Positions 8,217 through 17,987 of a stretch of DNA of 64,000 nt are shown piece after piece (positions within the stretch are counted from its first letter, which is position 1; the number at the start of each line of letters is the position of its first letter). Under the pieces are notes generated by a model. It worked only from the letters and a program-made list of their open reading frames with translations, ran no database searches and was not told where the DNA came from. Origin of the DNA: Planctomycetota bacterium (GTDB taxonomy: Bacteria; Planctomycetota; PUPC01; JACPCR01); NCBI GenBank assembly GCA_016179685.1, contig JACPCR010000072.1:1-64000 (forward strand). Direction: 5' to 3'. The translations under genes and the position numbers were made by a program.

Positions 8217-11200
8217 TCACTGGGTGATGAAGTTGAGCACTTCGACGATCTGCTGCAGGGCCTCCACGTCTGCCTCGTCCAGATCGGCGTCTCCCGAAGA
8301 GTTCGTCACCGTGTAGGACTCGACAACGGAAGCGACCCGATTGATGAAGGCCTCCCGTTTCAGAGGGTCAGCCAGCTTGTCCTTGTTCTTATCGATGATC
8401 ATACCGAGGGTGCGCTTCCAGATCGTCACGGGCACGTCGAATTCGACCTGGACGGGTGCGAAGGCCCCATTCTCCATGTTCAACTGGACGGCGAGAAAGC
8501 CATGGAGGGTCCGCGTTTCACTGGAGAACAACTTGTGACTGGCGAGGGCCTGCCGGGCATCGTGCAGGTGCGTGTCCAGGTGAGCCAGCACGCTGTCCCG
8601 GGAAACGATGCCCGAGGCGGCTGAGGCCATGTCCTGGTAGAACCGGTCGCCCGCCTCGGTAGCGATGACATCGTTGATGGGGTCGATGCTGAAGACGTGG
8701 AAGGCCTCGCCGGAGGCGATGTCGTAGGCGAGGAAGAAGTCGAGGGCGGAGGCGGAGCTGCCGCCGAAGCCCCTGACGAGCATCATCACGTCCACGATTT
8801 CCTTCCACTGATAAGACTTGCTGACGCCATAGACAAAGGCCTTGTATGGCCCAACTTTCTTTAACTTGTCAAGCATTTTCTCGGGCAACATTACCAGATA
8901 GCCGTTCTTGGCTAACCAGTCCATGATGGCCAAGGCCTTTTCCTTCTTCGAGAGTTGAACGTTTTCGAGTATGGCCTGTAGAACGGCCATTCGATCCCGA
9001 AGCTTGCTCTGCCACCCGAGCCCGGTATTGAAGTGAATGATCTGCGTCCAGTTTTGCCTCTGACTGGCGAAATCGGTCTTGACATCATCGGACAGGTTGA
9101 ACCAGTGGCCGAGGAGATACCGGCTGCCGATGGTGGTCACCTTGGCGGGCTCCGGCAGGTTCACGGCGGTGGCCACGAACAGATTCGGGCAGTTAGGGAT
9201 GCCCAGAACTTTGAAGTTCGGCAGATTCATGTTCATCCTTTCGAGCGCCATGCTCCTAACGTCGTCATTGACGCTGCTCAGGCCGGAATTCATTCTGGCC
9301 GTCTCGATGAACGCCCAGACGAGGTTGGCCATTTCGTTCAACGGGTAGTCCGAGGCGGCGTAGGCCGGCGGCCAGTAGGCCGTGTCGAAGTCCGGGCCGA
9401 ACCGCGCGTTCCGCCGAGCTTCGGCGACCTCGATGAGTTTACCATAGAGGGCATAGACGGTGTTATGGACATCGACGCTGAGGGACTTCATCGTGTTGCC
9501 GAGGGTGGCCCAGACGAAGCCTTCCTTCTTGCTGACGTGTCCGCCGCCGAAGGATTCTCCGACTCGGAGATTGCCCACGGAAGTGAAGTTTCCGGCGAAG
9601 GGGCTTCCGGCGCAGAAGACCTCGCCGTCCTGGACGACGAGGGTGTGCTCCGCGCCGAAGAAGTCGCACTTGAGGCCGGAGGAGGCGACTGCCTGGGGCC
9701 CCTGGACGCGGACCAGCAGGGGGATATAGGGGCCGGGCTTGCGGCTCGGCCGGTGGGTGACGCTGGCGACCTTCCAGGGTCCCTGAAGCCAGGCATGAGC
9801 GTAGTCTTCGGACTCGGGCAGGTCATCCGTGAACACCTGGTCGGTCTCGAAGGCCCGGGTATCGGGCCCCGTCTCGGCCGCGTCCGCGGGGTGGCCCGAC
9901 AGCCCGAACTGGGCGTGGGTGATGGCCACGGTCATCTCGTCCCTCGAGGAGGGAGAAAGCCGGGTCATGGCGACGATGGAGACCTGGAAATCCGGGCCGC
10001 CGAAGGTTCGCGAGTCCGGCGCGGTCTCTTGCAGTTCCCGGGCCTCCATCCCCGCCAGGAGATCATAGAGGCTCTTGGTCAGTTGCACGGAGAGGGTGTC
10101 CGGGACGCCCGTGCTCAACGGGGCGGTCAGGGTCACGGCGACCTCGACGAATCGGCTGCCATAGACCTGGGAGTCCGGCGCGGTCTCCTCGAAGGTCACT
10201 GGGAATTTCTCCCAGTGGAGGTCGGGAAGCTGGACGACGGCGCTGAAGCGGCCCCGTGTCGCGGTATCGAGTCCGAAGCCGCCGGCCTCCAGGACCTCGA
10301 CATCTATCTTTCCGTCTGCGCTCCGGATTCTAGGATTCGCGCCAGGAGTCAAGGAGAGCCCGGCGGAAGTCATGAACGGCTCGCATTCGGGTTCATAGGT
10401 TTTGCGTGCGATGATGGAGATGGCATTCGGGCCGGCCATCTGGAGCGCCTCGAGGCTCGGCCAGGGGCCGTGGAAGTCCAACCGTATCCGGACCGGCTGG
10501 CTGAGGCCTCGGGCGAGGAACAGGCTGGTGGGATTGGCGTCTCCGGCCGTCGCCTGTGCGGGTCCGAGGTCCACCACTGCGGAGTCCGCGCCTTCGCTGC
10601 CGGTGACGGAATCCTCGACGGACACCTCGACGGTGCAGCGGGACGGCGTCAGCGTGACCGACGGGAAGGTCTTGGAGAAGGGGAATCGAGCGGCATAAGG
10701 CCGGAGGAGCGAGGGCGACTCCGCTTCTCTGGCGAGAGCGATGATGCCGGCCTCCTGACCGGCGACGAAGAGGGTGGCCGTGGTCGGATCGGCTGCGCCG
10801 CCCGGAACGATGTCGGCCAGGGCGAAGGTGACGGCGCCGGTGACGGTGAGGTCGCCCGTGAAGCGCTGGTTTCCATCCGCAGCGAGGTTCTCCACGGAGA
10901 TGTCCTGCAGGTCAACGAAAGGCACGGGGCTGCTGGCGGGCAGGGCTTCGCCGGCCGAGACGGACTGGAGGACTTTGCTGGCGCTGCCCAGGACGCCGCG
11001 GCCGGACACGGGGTCCACCTGGCCGCGGACAATCTCGACGCGGATGACGCTGACCGTGAGGAAGTCGCCGGAGGAGACGCCTCCGGACGAGTATTCGAGC
11101 TTCAGCGTGGCTAGGCCGGGCGACACGCCCTCGAGAAGAAACCGGGGACGTCCGGCGGACAGATCGGCCCAGAGGTCCGTGCTTTCAAGGGGACTGTCGG

Positions 11201-13745
11201 GGCCCAGGACCACCCGGCCGTTCTGGCCGTCGTCCAAGAAGATGCGTACTGTGCCGTCGCCGCCGGTCTGTTGCAGCCGGACCGTGCCGGCCGGGAGCTG
11301 GGTCCAGCCTGGAGAAAACCGGAGATCGAGCGGATAGAGGTCCGACCGGTCTTCCGTGCCGTCGATCCGGCTGTTCTCCGCGTCCACCTGCTTTTGCGCG
11401 TCGGGCTCGGTCGCCTCATCATCATTATCGTGATTGACGTGAGCGATGAGGCCCGGCGCGGCGTCTTCGACGGACTCGTCCGTTTCGGTGATGATTCCGT
11501 CGCGATTTGTGTCCGCGTCCAGGTCCACCCGGTCCACCAGCACCACGATTGCGGCGAGTTGAGAGATCGCTCCGTCGCTCCCGGAGGCCCAGCAGACGAT
11601 GGTCTGGTAACCCACCTGATTGAAACGGAACGTGGCGGTCTGCTGTCCCTGGCCCTCGAGCAGGGTCACGGGCTCGGCCGGCGGAATTTCCTCTTCCGCG
11701 GCTGGCGAGGCCGATCGGGGCGTCCAATGGAAGGCGCTGCACGAGACCGGGACGCGGTTTCCATCCGCATCCTGCGTCCAGGGCTTTGCGGTCAAGGAAA
11801 GCGACTGGGACAGGAGGGCGACCGGAGACGTCTGGCTGGCCTGGAACTGTCCCTCCGCGGCGGCGATATCGAGGCGGAAGTCCTTGCCGGCCCCTTCACA
11901 GCAGGTGTGGTAGGAAATCCAGAGGACGTTGTCGGAAAATCTCTGGGCGTTGGCGCACTCGTAGCTCGCCTGCACGTCGATCCAGCCGCACCAGCCGGTC
12001 CGCTGGGGCTTCGAGATGAAGGCATGGAGGCCCGGGAAGGAGAGGTTGGGGTCCTGCTGGATGCTGAAGGGGCCTCCGCCCAGGGGGCCGTACTGCGTTC
12101 CTTCGATGAACCAGGAGAGGAGGCGGCCATGGTCGTGCCGGGGCGAGGCGCGGACGGAGAGATGGTATTCCGGCGTCTCGTCGCCCGGTGGTGACGTCGA
12201 GGGGTCGGAAGACGGGCTGCTGGAAGGGTCGTCCGACGGGCTCGTCGCCGTCGGGTCCGGCGAGGTCGCCGTGCTCCCGGATGAGTAACCCATCTCGGCG
12301 GCGATGTAGCCGTTGAGGAAGCCCACGGAATAGTCGTCCGTGCCGCTCCAGCCGTTCAAAAGGGTTTCCTGCTGCGCCGCGGAAAGCGAAGTTCCACTCT
12401 GGACGTGGGCGAGACCGGCCTGATAGCCGTCCGCATACCCCTGCTGGTAGGCCTCGCTAGGCTCGTCGGACGACGGGCTCGGCGAGCCGTCCGGGGAATC
12501 CTGTGGGGTGCCCGTGCCGCCCGTGCCGTCGGGTGAGTCGCTGGAAGGCTCGTCAGGCGAGTCGTTCGAGCAATGCTTCCAGAAGATGGACCGGTCGCCC
12601 GCGACGCGCACGCCCAGGTCCGACGTCCTCAGATTCAACGTGATGGTCTGCGAGTAGTCCTTGGTGGCATCCTGCGAATGCGGTATGACGTAGGCAGCCG
12701 TCACGACCACCACACCGTAGCGGTCCAACTTCACGATTCCCTCGGCTTTCATCCAGGCGGCTCCGGCTACCGGCGTATCCTTGTAGGTCGGGAGGTTCTC
12801 GACCGTTCCGGCCTCGAGGGAGGCGATATCCGCTCCCTGGAGGAGGGACCAGTTCCGCCACTCGCCTGCGGCGGGGAAGGCCTCGGCGGTGATGGTGGCC
12901 TCGTGTCCCTCGTAAAGCACGTCCGGCGGCTGCGTCAGGACGAGCGCGGGCGTGGAGACATCGAGAAACTTTTCGTCCGAAATTTCATAATCGACACCTC
13001 CGCTGGTCACCGTGGCCTGGATGCGCACCCGCGCGAGGCCTGGCCGGTAGGCCAGGACGCGGCCGGTCGAATCCACGTCGATCCCATCGGCCGCGGACCA
13101 GGTGAATTTCACGTCGGCCGGAAGGGCCGAAAGCTGCACGATGGTCCCGGGATAAAGAACGTATCCTGTGGGGACCCCGATCCGGGCCGTGGGCGGCGCC
13201 GTCGCATCGCTTCCGTCCGATCCGCCGCTCGTGACCGTGGCGCTCGGCTCGCTCGTGTCGCTGCCCGGCGGGGTCTCGGTTGAGGCGTCCCCCCCTTCCG
13301 TTCCGGTCGGATCGGCCGATCCGCCGTCGCTGGTGGTCGTCCCCGCCGGCTCTTCTGGTCCGGCGCTTCCATCGCTCGAGCCGCCGTCGGCCGAGGCGGG
13401 TGCGGCGATCTGGACGGGGAGGACGACGGTGGTGGCCGGGTAGCCGCTGATTTCATATTGGGCGATGATTCGGGCGTCGCCAGTCTGGGCGGGGGTGAAG
13501 ACCGACCGGGCCTCGGCGGAGAAGGCTTCGAGCGCGCCCATTTCCGTGGGCTGGAGGGACCAGGAGAGTATGCCGCCGGGGGGGCTGAAGCTGGCCTGGT
13601 AAGTCAATTTTTCGCCCAGGATGCCCTGGGCGGGTCCGTTCACGATCAGGGTGGGGGGCTCCATCTGTGCTAGAAGCGGGAGGCATACGAGGGAGAGGAG
13701 CAGGGCAAGGGATGGCAGGCGCGGGGTCCATGGATGGCGCTTCAT
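8217..13745 (-). CDS. Giant secreted multidomain protein (Ig-like/Big-type modules, Ser/Pro/Asp linkers)
   Basis: 1842 residues from the ATG at 13745, which has GGAGG at good spacing; an upstream ATG in frame is less likely. The signal peptide ends near LPLLAQ. Residues ~30-340 read as Ig-like modules (for example PTLIVNGPAQG, PTARIGVPTG). Low-complexity Gly/Ser/Asp/Pro linkers lie near 108-182 and 382-525, the latter containing YQQGYADGYQAG. A calcium-type loop DADTNRDG sits near residue 742. Three modules around 1180-1300 each carry E-T-(A/G)-P-D-(S/T)-(Q/R), a pattern I associate with large extracellular proteins of PVC-type bacteria. The helical C-terminus lacks a recognisable sorting signal. 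Likely a cell-surface or matrix protein. Confidence 0.75.
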   Translation of the reverse strand: MKRHPWTPRLPSLALLLSLVCLPLLAQMEPPTLIVNGPAQGILGEKLTYQASFSPPGGILSWSLQPTEMGALEAFSAEARSVFTPAQTGDARIIAQYEISGYPATTVVLPVQIAAPASADGGSSDGSAGPEEPAGTTTSDGGSADPTGTEGGDASTETPPGSDTSEPSATVTSGGSDGSDATAPPTARIGVPTGYVLYPGTIVQLSALPADVKFTWSAADGIDVDSTGRVLAYRPGLARVRIQATVTSGGVDYEISDEKFLDVSTPALVLTQPPDVLYEGHEATITAEAFPAAGEWRNWSLLQGADIASLEAGTVENLPTYKDTPVAGAAWMKAEGIVKLDRYGVVVVTAAYVIPHSQDATKDYSQTITLNLRTSDLGVRVAGDRSIFWKHCSNDSPDEPSSDSPDGTGGTGTPQDSPDGSPSPSSDEPSEAYQQGYADGYQAGLAHVQSGTSLSAAQQETLLNGWSGTDDYSVGFLNGYIAAEMGYSSGSTATSPDPTATSPSDDPSSSPSSDPSTSPPGDETPEYHLSVRASPRHDHGRLLSWFIEGTQYGPLGGGPFSIQQDPNLSFPGLHAFISKPQRTGWCGWIDVQASYECANAQRFSDNVLWISYHTCCEGAGKDFRLDIAAAEGQFQASQTSPVALLSQSLSLTAKPWTQDADGNRVPVSCSAFHWTPRSASPAAEEEIPPAEPVTLLEGQGQQTATFRFNQVGYQTIVCWASGSDGAISQLAAIVVLVDRVDLDADTNRDGIITETDESVEDAAPGLIAHVNHDNDDEATEPDAQKQVDAENSRIDGTEDRSDLYPLDLRFSPGWTQLPAGTVRLQQTGGDGTVRIFLDDGQNGRVVLGPDSPLESTDLWADLSAGRPRFLLEGVSPGLATLKLEYSSGGVSSGDFLTVSVIRVEIVRGQVDPVSGRGVLGSASKVLQSVSAGEALPASSPVPFVDLQDISVENLAADGNQRFTGDLTVTGAVTFALADIVPGGAADPTTATLFVAGQEAGIIALAREAESPSLLRPYAARFPFSKTFPSVTLTPSRCTVEVSVEDSVTGSEGADSAVVDLGPAQATAGDANPTSLFLARGLSQPVRIRLDFHGPWPSLEALQMAGPNAISIIARKTYEPECEPFMTSAGLSLTPGANPRIRSADGKIDVEVLEAGGFGLDTATRGRFSAVVQLPDLHWEKFPVTFEETAPDSQVYGSRFVEVAVTLTAPLSTGVPDTLSVQLTKSLYDLLAGMEARELQETAPDSRTFGGPDFQVSIVAMTRLSPSSRDEMTVAITHAQFGLSGHPADAAETGPDTRAFETDQVFTDDLPESEDYAHAWLQGPWKVASVTHRPSRKPGPYIPLLVRVQGPQAVASSGLKCDFFGAEHTLVVQDGEVFCAGSPFAGNFTSVGNLRVGESFGGGHVSKKEGFVWATLGNTMKSLSVDVHNTVYALYGKLIEVAEARRNARFGPDFDTAYWPPAYAASDYPLNEMANLVWAFIETARMNSGLSSVNDDVRSMALERMNMNLPNFKVLGIPNCPNLFVATAVNLPEPAKVTTIGSRYLLGHWFNLSDDVKTDFASQRQNWTQIIHFNTGLGWQSKLRDRMAVLQAILENVQLSKKEKALAIMDWLAKNGYLVMLPEKMLDKLKKVGPYKAFVYGVSKSYQWKEIVDVMMLVRGFGGSSASALDFFLAYDIASGEAFHVFSIDPINDVIATEAGDRFYQDMASAASGIVSRDSVLAHLDTHLHDARQALASHKLFSSETRTLHGFLAVQLNMENGAFAPVQVEFDVPVTIWKRTLGMIIDKNKDKLADPLKREAFINRVASVVESYTVTNSSGDADLDEADVEALQQIVEVLNFITQ

Positions 13746-13835
13746 GGGATCAGTCCTCCTGAAAGGCGTGATAAACGGGCTCTTCAGGAGTTCAATCCGC
13801 ATCCCGCTAAAAAGTGTGACAAGAATTTTTTGAGA

Positions 13836-13990
13836 AAAGAAGCAAGGAGCGAGAAGCAGGAAGCAGGCAGAAGGGAAGCGCGTCGCGTGTCGCGTATAGC
13901 GGGCAGAAGGCCGGCCGGTTACCAGGCGGAAAAGTCGGCATGGCGTGAGAGCATGGGTGTGTGTGGGCCTGCCCTGAAGCGAAGCGGGTG
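13836..13990. repeat. Low-complexity GAAGCAGG/GTGTGGG intergenic tract
   Basis: Purine-rich iterations such as GAAGCAAGGAGCGAGAAGCA are followed by GTGTGTGTGGG and GTGTGGGGGGG runs. They are the same families as at 23250-23520 (opposite strand) and 43555-43760. The remaining spacer to 14070 is featureless. Confidence 0.7.
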
Positions 13991-14070
13991 TGGGGGGGCA
14001 TAGGTGTCAAGTGAAGGAAGATCATAGGCTGATTGGCTTCTTACCTTCATTCTTGCTCTTGATTTTCTCT

Positions 14071-14183
14071 GTAACTTCTCAACAAGTTCGGGCAAATCGT
14101 TTACCCGTTTTCTATAACAATTTGTTGTACAGCAACTGATATATACGACTGTCTCAACTTAGCCGAACTTATTGAGAAGTTAC
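14071..14183. mobile_element. 113-bp MITE-like element, copy 1
   Basis: The termini are inverted repeats: GTAACTTCTCAACAAGTTCG on the left and CGAACTTATTGAGAAGTTAC on the right, 19 of 20 bases matching. Internal sequence (CAACTG or CAACTTG, then TATATACGACTGTCTCAA) is shared with the copy at 17996-18108, which has exactly the same length. No target duplication is visible here. The right end lies 6 bp from the kinase stop codon. There is no room for a transposase. Confidence 0.85.
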
Positions 14184-14189
14184 GAGCCT

Positions 14190-16460
14190 TCAGCCGCCCG
14201 TCCCGCGCGTGGCCTCCTCGAGCGCCTGTGCCAGGTCCTCGAACTTCGGTGGCTTGTAGAGGACGCGGTCCACGTCCGCCGGGGGAGCAGGGTCTTCTCC
14301 TGTACGACCTCCCCAGCCCGTGAGGATGATGACCGGGGTATTCGAAGAGACCTTCTTGACGGCCCGGGCCACGTCACGGCCGCTCACGTAAGGCATCCCC
14401 AGGTCGGTCAGGACCACGTCAAAGGGGCGGGCGATTCTTCGAGCGTCCATGAAAGCGGCGAGGCCGGCCTGTCCATCCTCGGCGACCGTCACGGTGTGTC
14501 CCTGGCTTTCGAGCATATCCCGAAGCATCTCACGCACCCTGGCCTCGTCATCGATGCAGAGGATGGACAAGAGACGAGCGGGTCGGCGCACGCGGTGTTG
14601 CGATTCCGCGGCGGGCGGCCGTGCATCTTTTTTCGGGAAAAGGAATCGAAGGGTCGTTCCCTTGCCCAGCTCGCTTTCCACCTGGACGACGCCGCTGTGC
14701 CGCTGCACGATTCCGAAGACCATGGCCAGGCCGAGGCCTGTCCCCTTTTCGCCCTTGGTCGTGAAGAAAGGCTCGAGGCAATGCCGCCGCGTCGATTCAT
14801 CCATGCCTATCCCGTCGTCCACGATTTCGAGAATCACCTGGTCGCCGGCAGACCGCGTCCTGGCCCAGATGGTGCCTCCACGCGGCAGGGCATCCACGGA
14901 GTTGAAGATCACGTTCGCCAGCGCCTCGCGAATCTCCGCTTCGTCCCCCATGACCAGCGGAAGGCTCTTCTCCAACTCGGTCTTGACCTGGATCACGATC
15001 CCCCGCTCCTGCGGAATCTCCTTCCACCGCGCGCTGGTCAGATCAATGGCCTGCGCGACCAACTGGTTCAGATGGACCGGCTTGTGAGCGGCCTGAAGCT
15101 CCCGCGGCAGGTAGAAGCTGCGCAGGCGGGCGATGATCCGGCCGATGTCCTGGCCGGAGGTGTGGATATTCTGGAGCTGCCGTTTCCCCGCCTCGCTCAG
15201 GTTCTTTTCCCGCGCCAGAAGCAGCTCGCTGAAACCCACGATGGGAGAAAGCGCATTGTTGATGTCGTGGACGATGCCGGAGGCCATCTGCCCGAGAGCG
15301 TTCAGCCTTTCCTTCTGCATGGCGACCTGCTGGGTCTGCTGCACCTCATGATATGCCCTTTGCAGGTCGCGGTAGAGGGAGGTCTGGTGAATGGCCAGAG
15401 AGACGTGCTCGCTGACCATGCGGAAGAATTCCCTGTCCGATCGGCCAAAACCGTCGACGCTCCGGCGCAGGACCCTCAGGACACCGAAGACCTTCTCCTG
15501 GGTGAACAGAGGCATGGCCAGGACGCAGCCCATGCCTGCGGCCACGGCCACTCGCGCGTCCGCTGTATCCACCTTGGAGCAATCGGGCACGTAGACCAGC
15601 TCGCCGTGGATACATCCCTCCGCCAGAGACTGCTCGATCGGAAGCCCCGCGCCTTCCGGCGAGGCCGGGATGCCGGCCAGAGATTGGCCCTTGGGACCCC
15701 AATGCATCACCGTCAGCGTCCCCTTCGGCTCGTCGTAAAGACTCACGCTGGAGAGGTCCACGGGCATCTGGTCCTCCAGCCGTTTGAGCACCACCTGGAA
15801 GATGCTGTCCAGGTCGAGTCGTTCGGCAACGTTCCGGGCGATCTCATTGAGAAGGATGACGTGAACCAGTTGCCGCTTGGCGTCCTCCTCGGCGTGCTTG
15901 CGTTCGATGCCCTGGGCCAATCCGGCGGCCACCGACGCGAGTCCCTCGAGAACCTCCTCCGTAAACTTCTGGCGGGCAAACAGGGCCATCACGCCGATGA
16001 GGCGGTCCTCGAGAAGCAGCGGGTAGCCGGCAAACGCCATCATCCCCTCCCGCCTGGCCCACTCCGGGTCAGTGACCAGCGGATCGTTGGGAAAATCATT
16101 GGTCAGGTGCGGAACACGGTCGCTGGCGATGCGGCCGACCTTGAACTGGCCCAGAGGGATGCGGCTGTGCGCCCCGTCCAGGTGCGTGTAGAGTCCTGCG
16201 CTGGCCTGTAATTCGAGAACATTCTGGTCCGCGTTGAGCGTCCAGATGCGGCCAAAGGCGGCGTCCAGATGCCGCACCATGACCTCAGCGCACGTCTGAA
16301 GCATCTGGCGTAGAGCGCCTCCCCGGGCAAGGGCCAGGCTGACCTCGGCACGCAAGTTGGCCATGCAGGCCTGATGGCGCAGCTCCTCTTTCACCTTCTC
16401 GAAATCCGCAATCTCCCCAGCGTTCAGCGTCCGTTTTCGCTTCCTGATTCCTACAGGCAT
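14190..16460 (-). CDS. Hybrid sensor histidine kinase: GAF-GAF-HisKA-HATPase-receiver
   Basis: 756 residues, no membrane segments, so probably cytoplasmic. Two GAF domains (about 40-190 and 205-365) precede a dimerisation/phosphoacceptor helix with His398 in GIVHDINNALSP. The ATPase domain shows N-box NVIFNSVDAL (516-525), G1 box DDGIGM and G2 box GTGLGLAMV. A C-terminal receiver has acidic IDDE (636-639), phospho-acceptor Asp686 in LTDLGMP, Thr704 region ILTGWG and Lys736. It probably senses a small ligand or redox state through the GAF domains and phosphorylates its own receiver. No response regulator is adjacent. The 3' end abuts the MITE copy at 14071-14183. Confidence 0.93.
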   Translation of the reverse strand: MPVGIRKRKRTLNAGEIADFEKVKEELRHQACMANLRAEVSLALARGGALRQMLQTCAEVMVRHLDAAFGRIWTLNADQNVLELQASAGLYTHLDGAHSRIPLGQFKVGRIASDRVPHLTNDFPNDPLVTDPEWARREGMMAFAGYPLLLEDRLIGVMALFARQKFTEEVLEGLASVAAGLAQGIERKHAEEDAKRQLVHVILLNEIARNVAERLDLDSIFQVVLKRLEDQMPVDLSSVSLYDEPKGTLTVMHWGPKGQSLAGIPASPEGAGLPIEQSLAEGCIHGELVYVPDCSKVDTADARVAVAAGMGCVLAMPLFTQEKVFGVLRVLRRSVDGFGRSDREFFRMVSEHVSLAIHQTSLYRDLQRAYHEVQQTQQVAMQKERLNALGQMASGIVHDINNALSPIVGFSELLLAREKNLSEAGKRQLQNIHTSGQDIGRIIARLRSFYLPRELQAAHKPVHLNQLVAQAIDLTSARWKEIPQERGIVIQVKTELEKSLPLVMGDEAEIREALANVIFNSVDALPRGGTIWARTRSAGDQVILEIVDDGIGMDESTRRHCLEPFFTTKGEKGTGLGLAMVFGIVQRHSGVVQVESELGKGTTLRFLFPKKDARPPAAESQHRVRRPARLLSILCIDDEARVREMLRDMLESQGHTVTVAEDGQAGLAAFMDARRIARPFDVVLTDLGMPYVSGRDVARAVKKVSSNTPVIILTGWGGRTGEDPAPPADVDRVLYKPPKFEDLAQALEEATRGTGG

Positions 16461-16918
16461 GGCCAGGCCCCCGGATATGTCGACGGCCTATAGTGTACCA
16501 TGCGTTGAGGGCTGCTAATGGAATACCAAATCGATGAAATAGCGAAACATTGTCTCACGCCGATCGTTCTGGCGGGAGCAACCCACATCGGAATAGGATG
16601 GGGCACGCGTCTCGCCTAAGCATCTTGTTTCGTAAAGCTGCCGTTTCTAGGCGAATACAGCTCTTTTCCCGATCTAACGCGTTTTATGAAAATAACTTGA
16701 AGAAATGGAAGGCTCCCGAGGTGGGTAGGCCAAGAGCCTTCCTGCTGAGTCACTTACGTAGTCTCAGCCGCCGCGGGCCATCGCAGAAAAACGTGAGGTT
16801 TATTCAATAAGCCTTCAGCGGCTTCATTCTGGACGGCGAAATTCCGGCTCAAACTGCAAAAATTTCGGAACGCCCAGACGATGATAAACGCCCGCAGATA
16901 ATCCATAGGGTCCGGTTT
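16461..16918. other. Gene-free spacer with one hairpin
   Basis: The spacer lies between the kinase start and the trpS stop. A perfect 9-bp inverted repeat GGAAGGCTC/GAGCCTTCC occurs at 16707-16742 with an 18-nt loop and no adjacent T-run. An 86-codon open frame at 16550-16810 has no ribosome-binding site or family resemblance and is not called. Confidence 0.5.
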
Positions 16919-17929
16919 CTATTTTTCGCTGGGGCTTCTATTCGAATTGCCAGCACCTCCATGCTGGGAAATCAACCCGCAGGCCTCGCGGGCGGAGGCC
17001 AGGGTCTGCCGGGCAATCTCCCGCGCACGCGCGGCATTGGACCCGAGCACGTCTTCGACGAAGGATAGGTCTTTGAGGAGCTGCTGGCGCTTTTCACGCG
17101 CGGGCGCAAAACAGGCCTCAATCTTGGCCAGCAACGCCTGCTTGGCGTGCCCGTAGCCGTAGCTTCCCCCGCGGTATCGCTCGGCCATTGCCCGCTTCTC
17201 GTCCTCCGTCGCGAAGAGGCTGTAGAGGGTGAACACGTTGCAGGACGCGGGGTCCTTGGGCTCCTCCATGCCCTTCGAGTCCGTGACGATGGACATCACC
17301 TTCTTTTTCAGTTCCTTGCCTTCGTCGAAGATGCCAATGGTGTTCCCGTAGGACTTCGACATCTTCTGCCCGTCCAGCCCCGGTACATTCGGCGTGGAGG
17401 TGAGCCGGTACTCGGGGCGAGTGAAAACCTGCCTGCCGTAGGTATTGTTGAAATACTCGGCCATGTCCTGCGCCATTTCGATGTGCTGGACCTGATCCCG
17501 ACCCACGGGAACGAGATTGGACCGGTAGATGAGGATGTCGGCCGCCATAAGAACGGGATAGGTGAAGAGCCCCACGGACGGCTTGATGCCCCGGGCCGTC
17601 TTCTCCTTGTAGCTGTGCGCTCTCTCGAGGAGGCCGATGCCCGTGACGGTCGAAAGCAGCCAGGCCAGCTCGGTGACCTCGGGCACGTCGGACTGCCGGA
17701 AAAAAATGGGCCCCTTGGGGTCGAGACCGAGCGCAAGGTAGGCCAGGGCGACCTCTCGAACGTTTTGCCTCAGGTCGGCAGCGTTCTGAACGGTGGTCAG
17801 GGCGTGGTAATCGGCGATGAAGTAGAGAGCGGTGCCTTGGTGCTGCAGCTCGATGTGCTGCTGGATGGCGCCGAAGTAGTTGCCCAGGTGGAGCGCCCCA
17901 GAGGGCTGAACGCCGGAAAGGATGCGCAT
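16919..17929 (-). CDS. trpS: Tryptophanyl-tRNA synthetase
   Basis: 336 residues, the usual length of bacterial TrpRS. It is a class I aminoacyl-tRNA synthetase that charges tRNA-Trp in the cytosol using ATP. The HIGH-type motif is GALHLGN (11-17) and the KMSKS loop is intact at 189-193. Further family signatures are RQSDVPEVTELAW, FTYPVLMAADIL and PVGRDQVQHIEMAQD. The C-terminal ~15 residues are unconserved. It stands alone. A MITE copy sits 67 bp upstream of its start, within the likely promoter region, and could influence expression (inference). Confidence 0.97.
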   Translation of the reverse strand: MRILSGVQPSGALHLGNYFGAIQQHIELQHQGTALYFIADYHALTTVQNAADLRQNVREVALAYLALGLDPKGPIFFRQSDVPEVTELAWLLSTVTGIGLLERAHSYKEKTARGIKPSVGLFTYPVLMAADILIYRSNLVPVGRDQVQHIEMAQDMAEYFNNTYGRQVFTRPEYRLTSTPNVPGLDGQKMSKSYGNTIGIFDEGKELKKKVMSIVTDSKGMEEPKDPASCNVFTLYSLFATEDEKRAMAERYRGGSYGYGHAKQALLAKIEACFAPAREKRQQLLKDLSFVEDVLGSNAARAREIARQTLASAREACGLISQHGGAGNSNRSPSEK

Positions 17930-17987
17930 GCCGGACCCCTCGTGCGAAGAGAATGCGAATGGATGTCGAAAGGCTCACTGCCTCAAC

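Noticed and set aside
14172-16211. Long plus-strand open frame opposite the histidine kinase
   Set aside because: It is the antisense shadow of a high-GC gene with clear kinase and receiver motifs. Its composition (His/Arg/Gly-rich) and lack of any domain argue against coding. The same applies to the plus-strand frames at 9033-11114, 30231-32177 and 32537-35551 and the minus-strand frame at 19646-21892.
16550-16810. 86-codon open frame upstream of the histidine kinase
   Set aside because: No ribosome-binding site, basic low-information sequence and a hairpin within it; no family resemblance.
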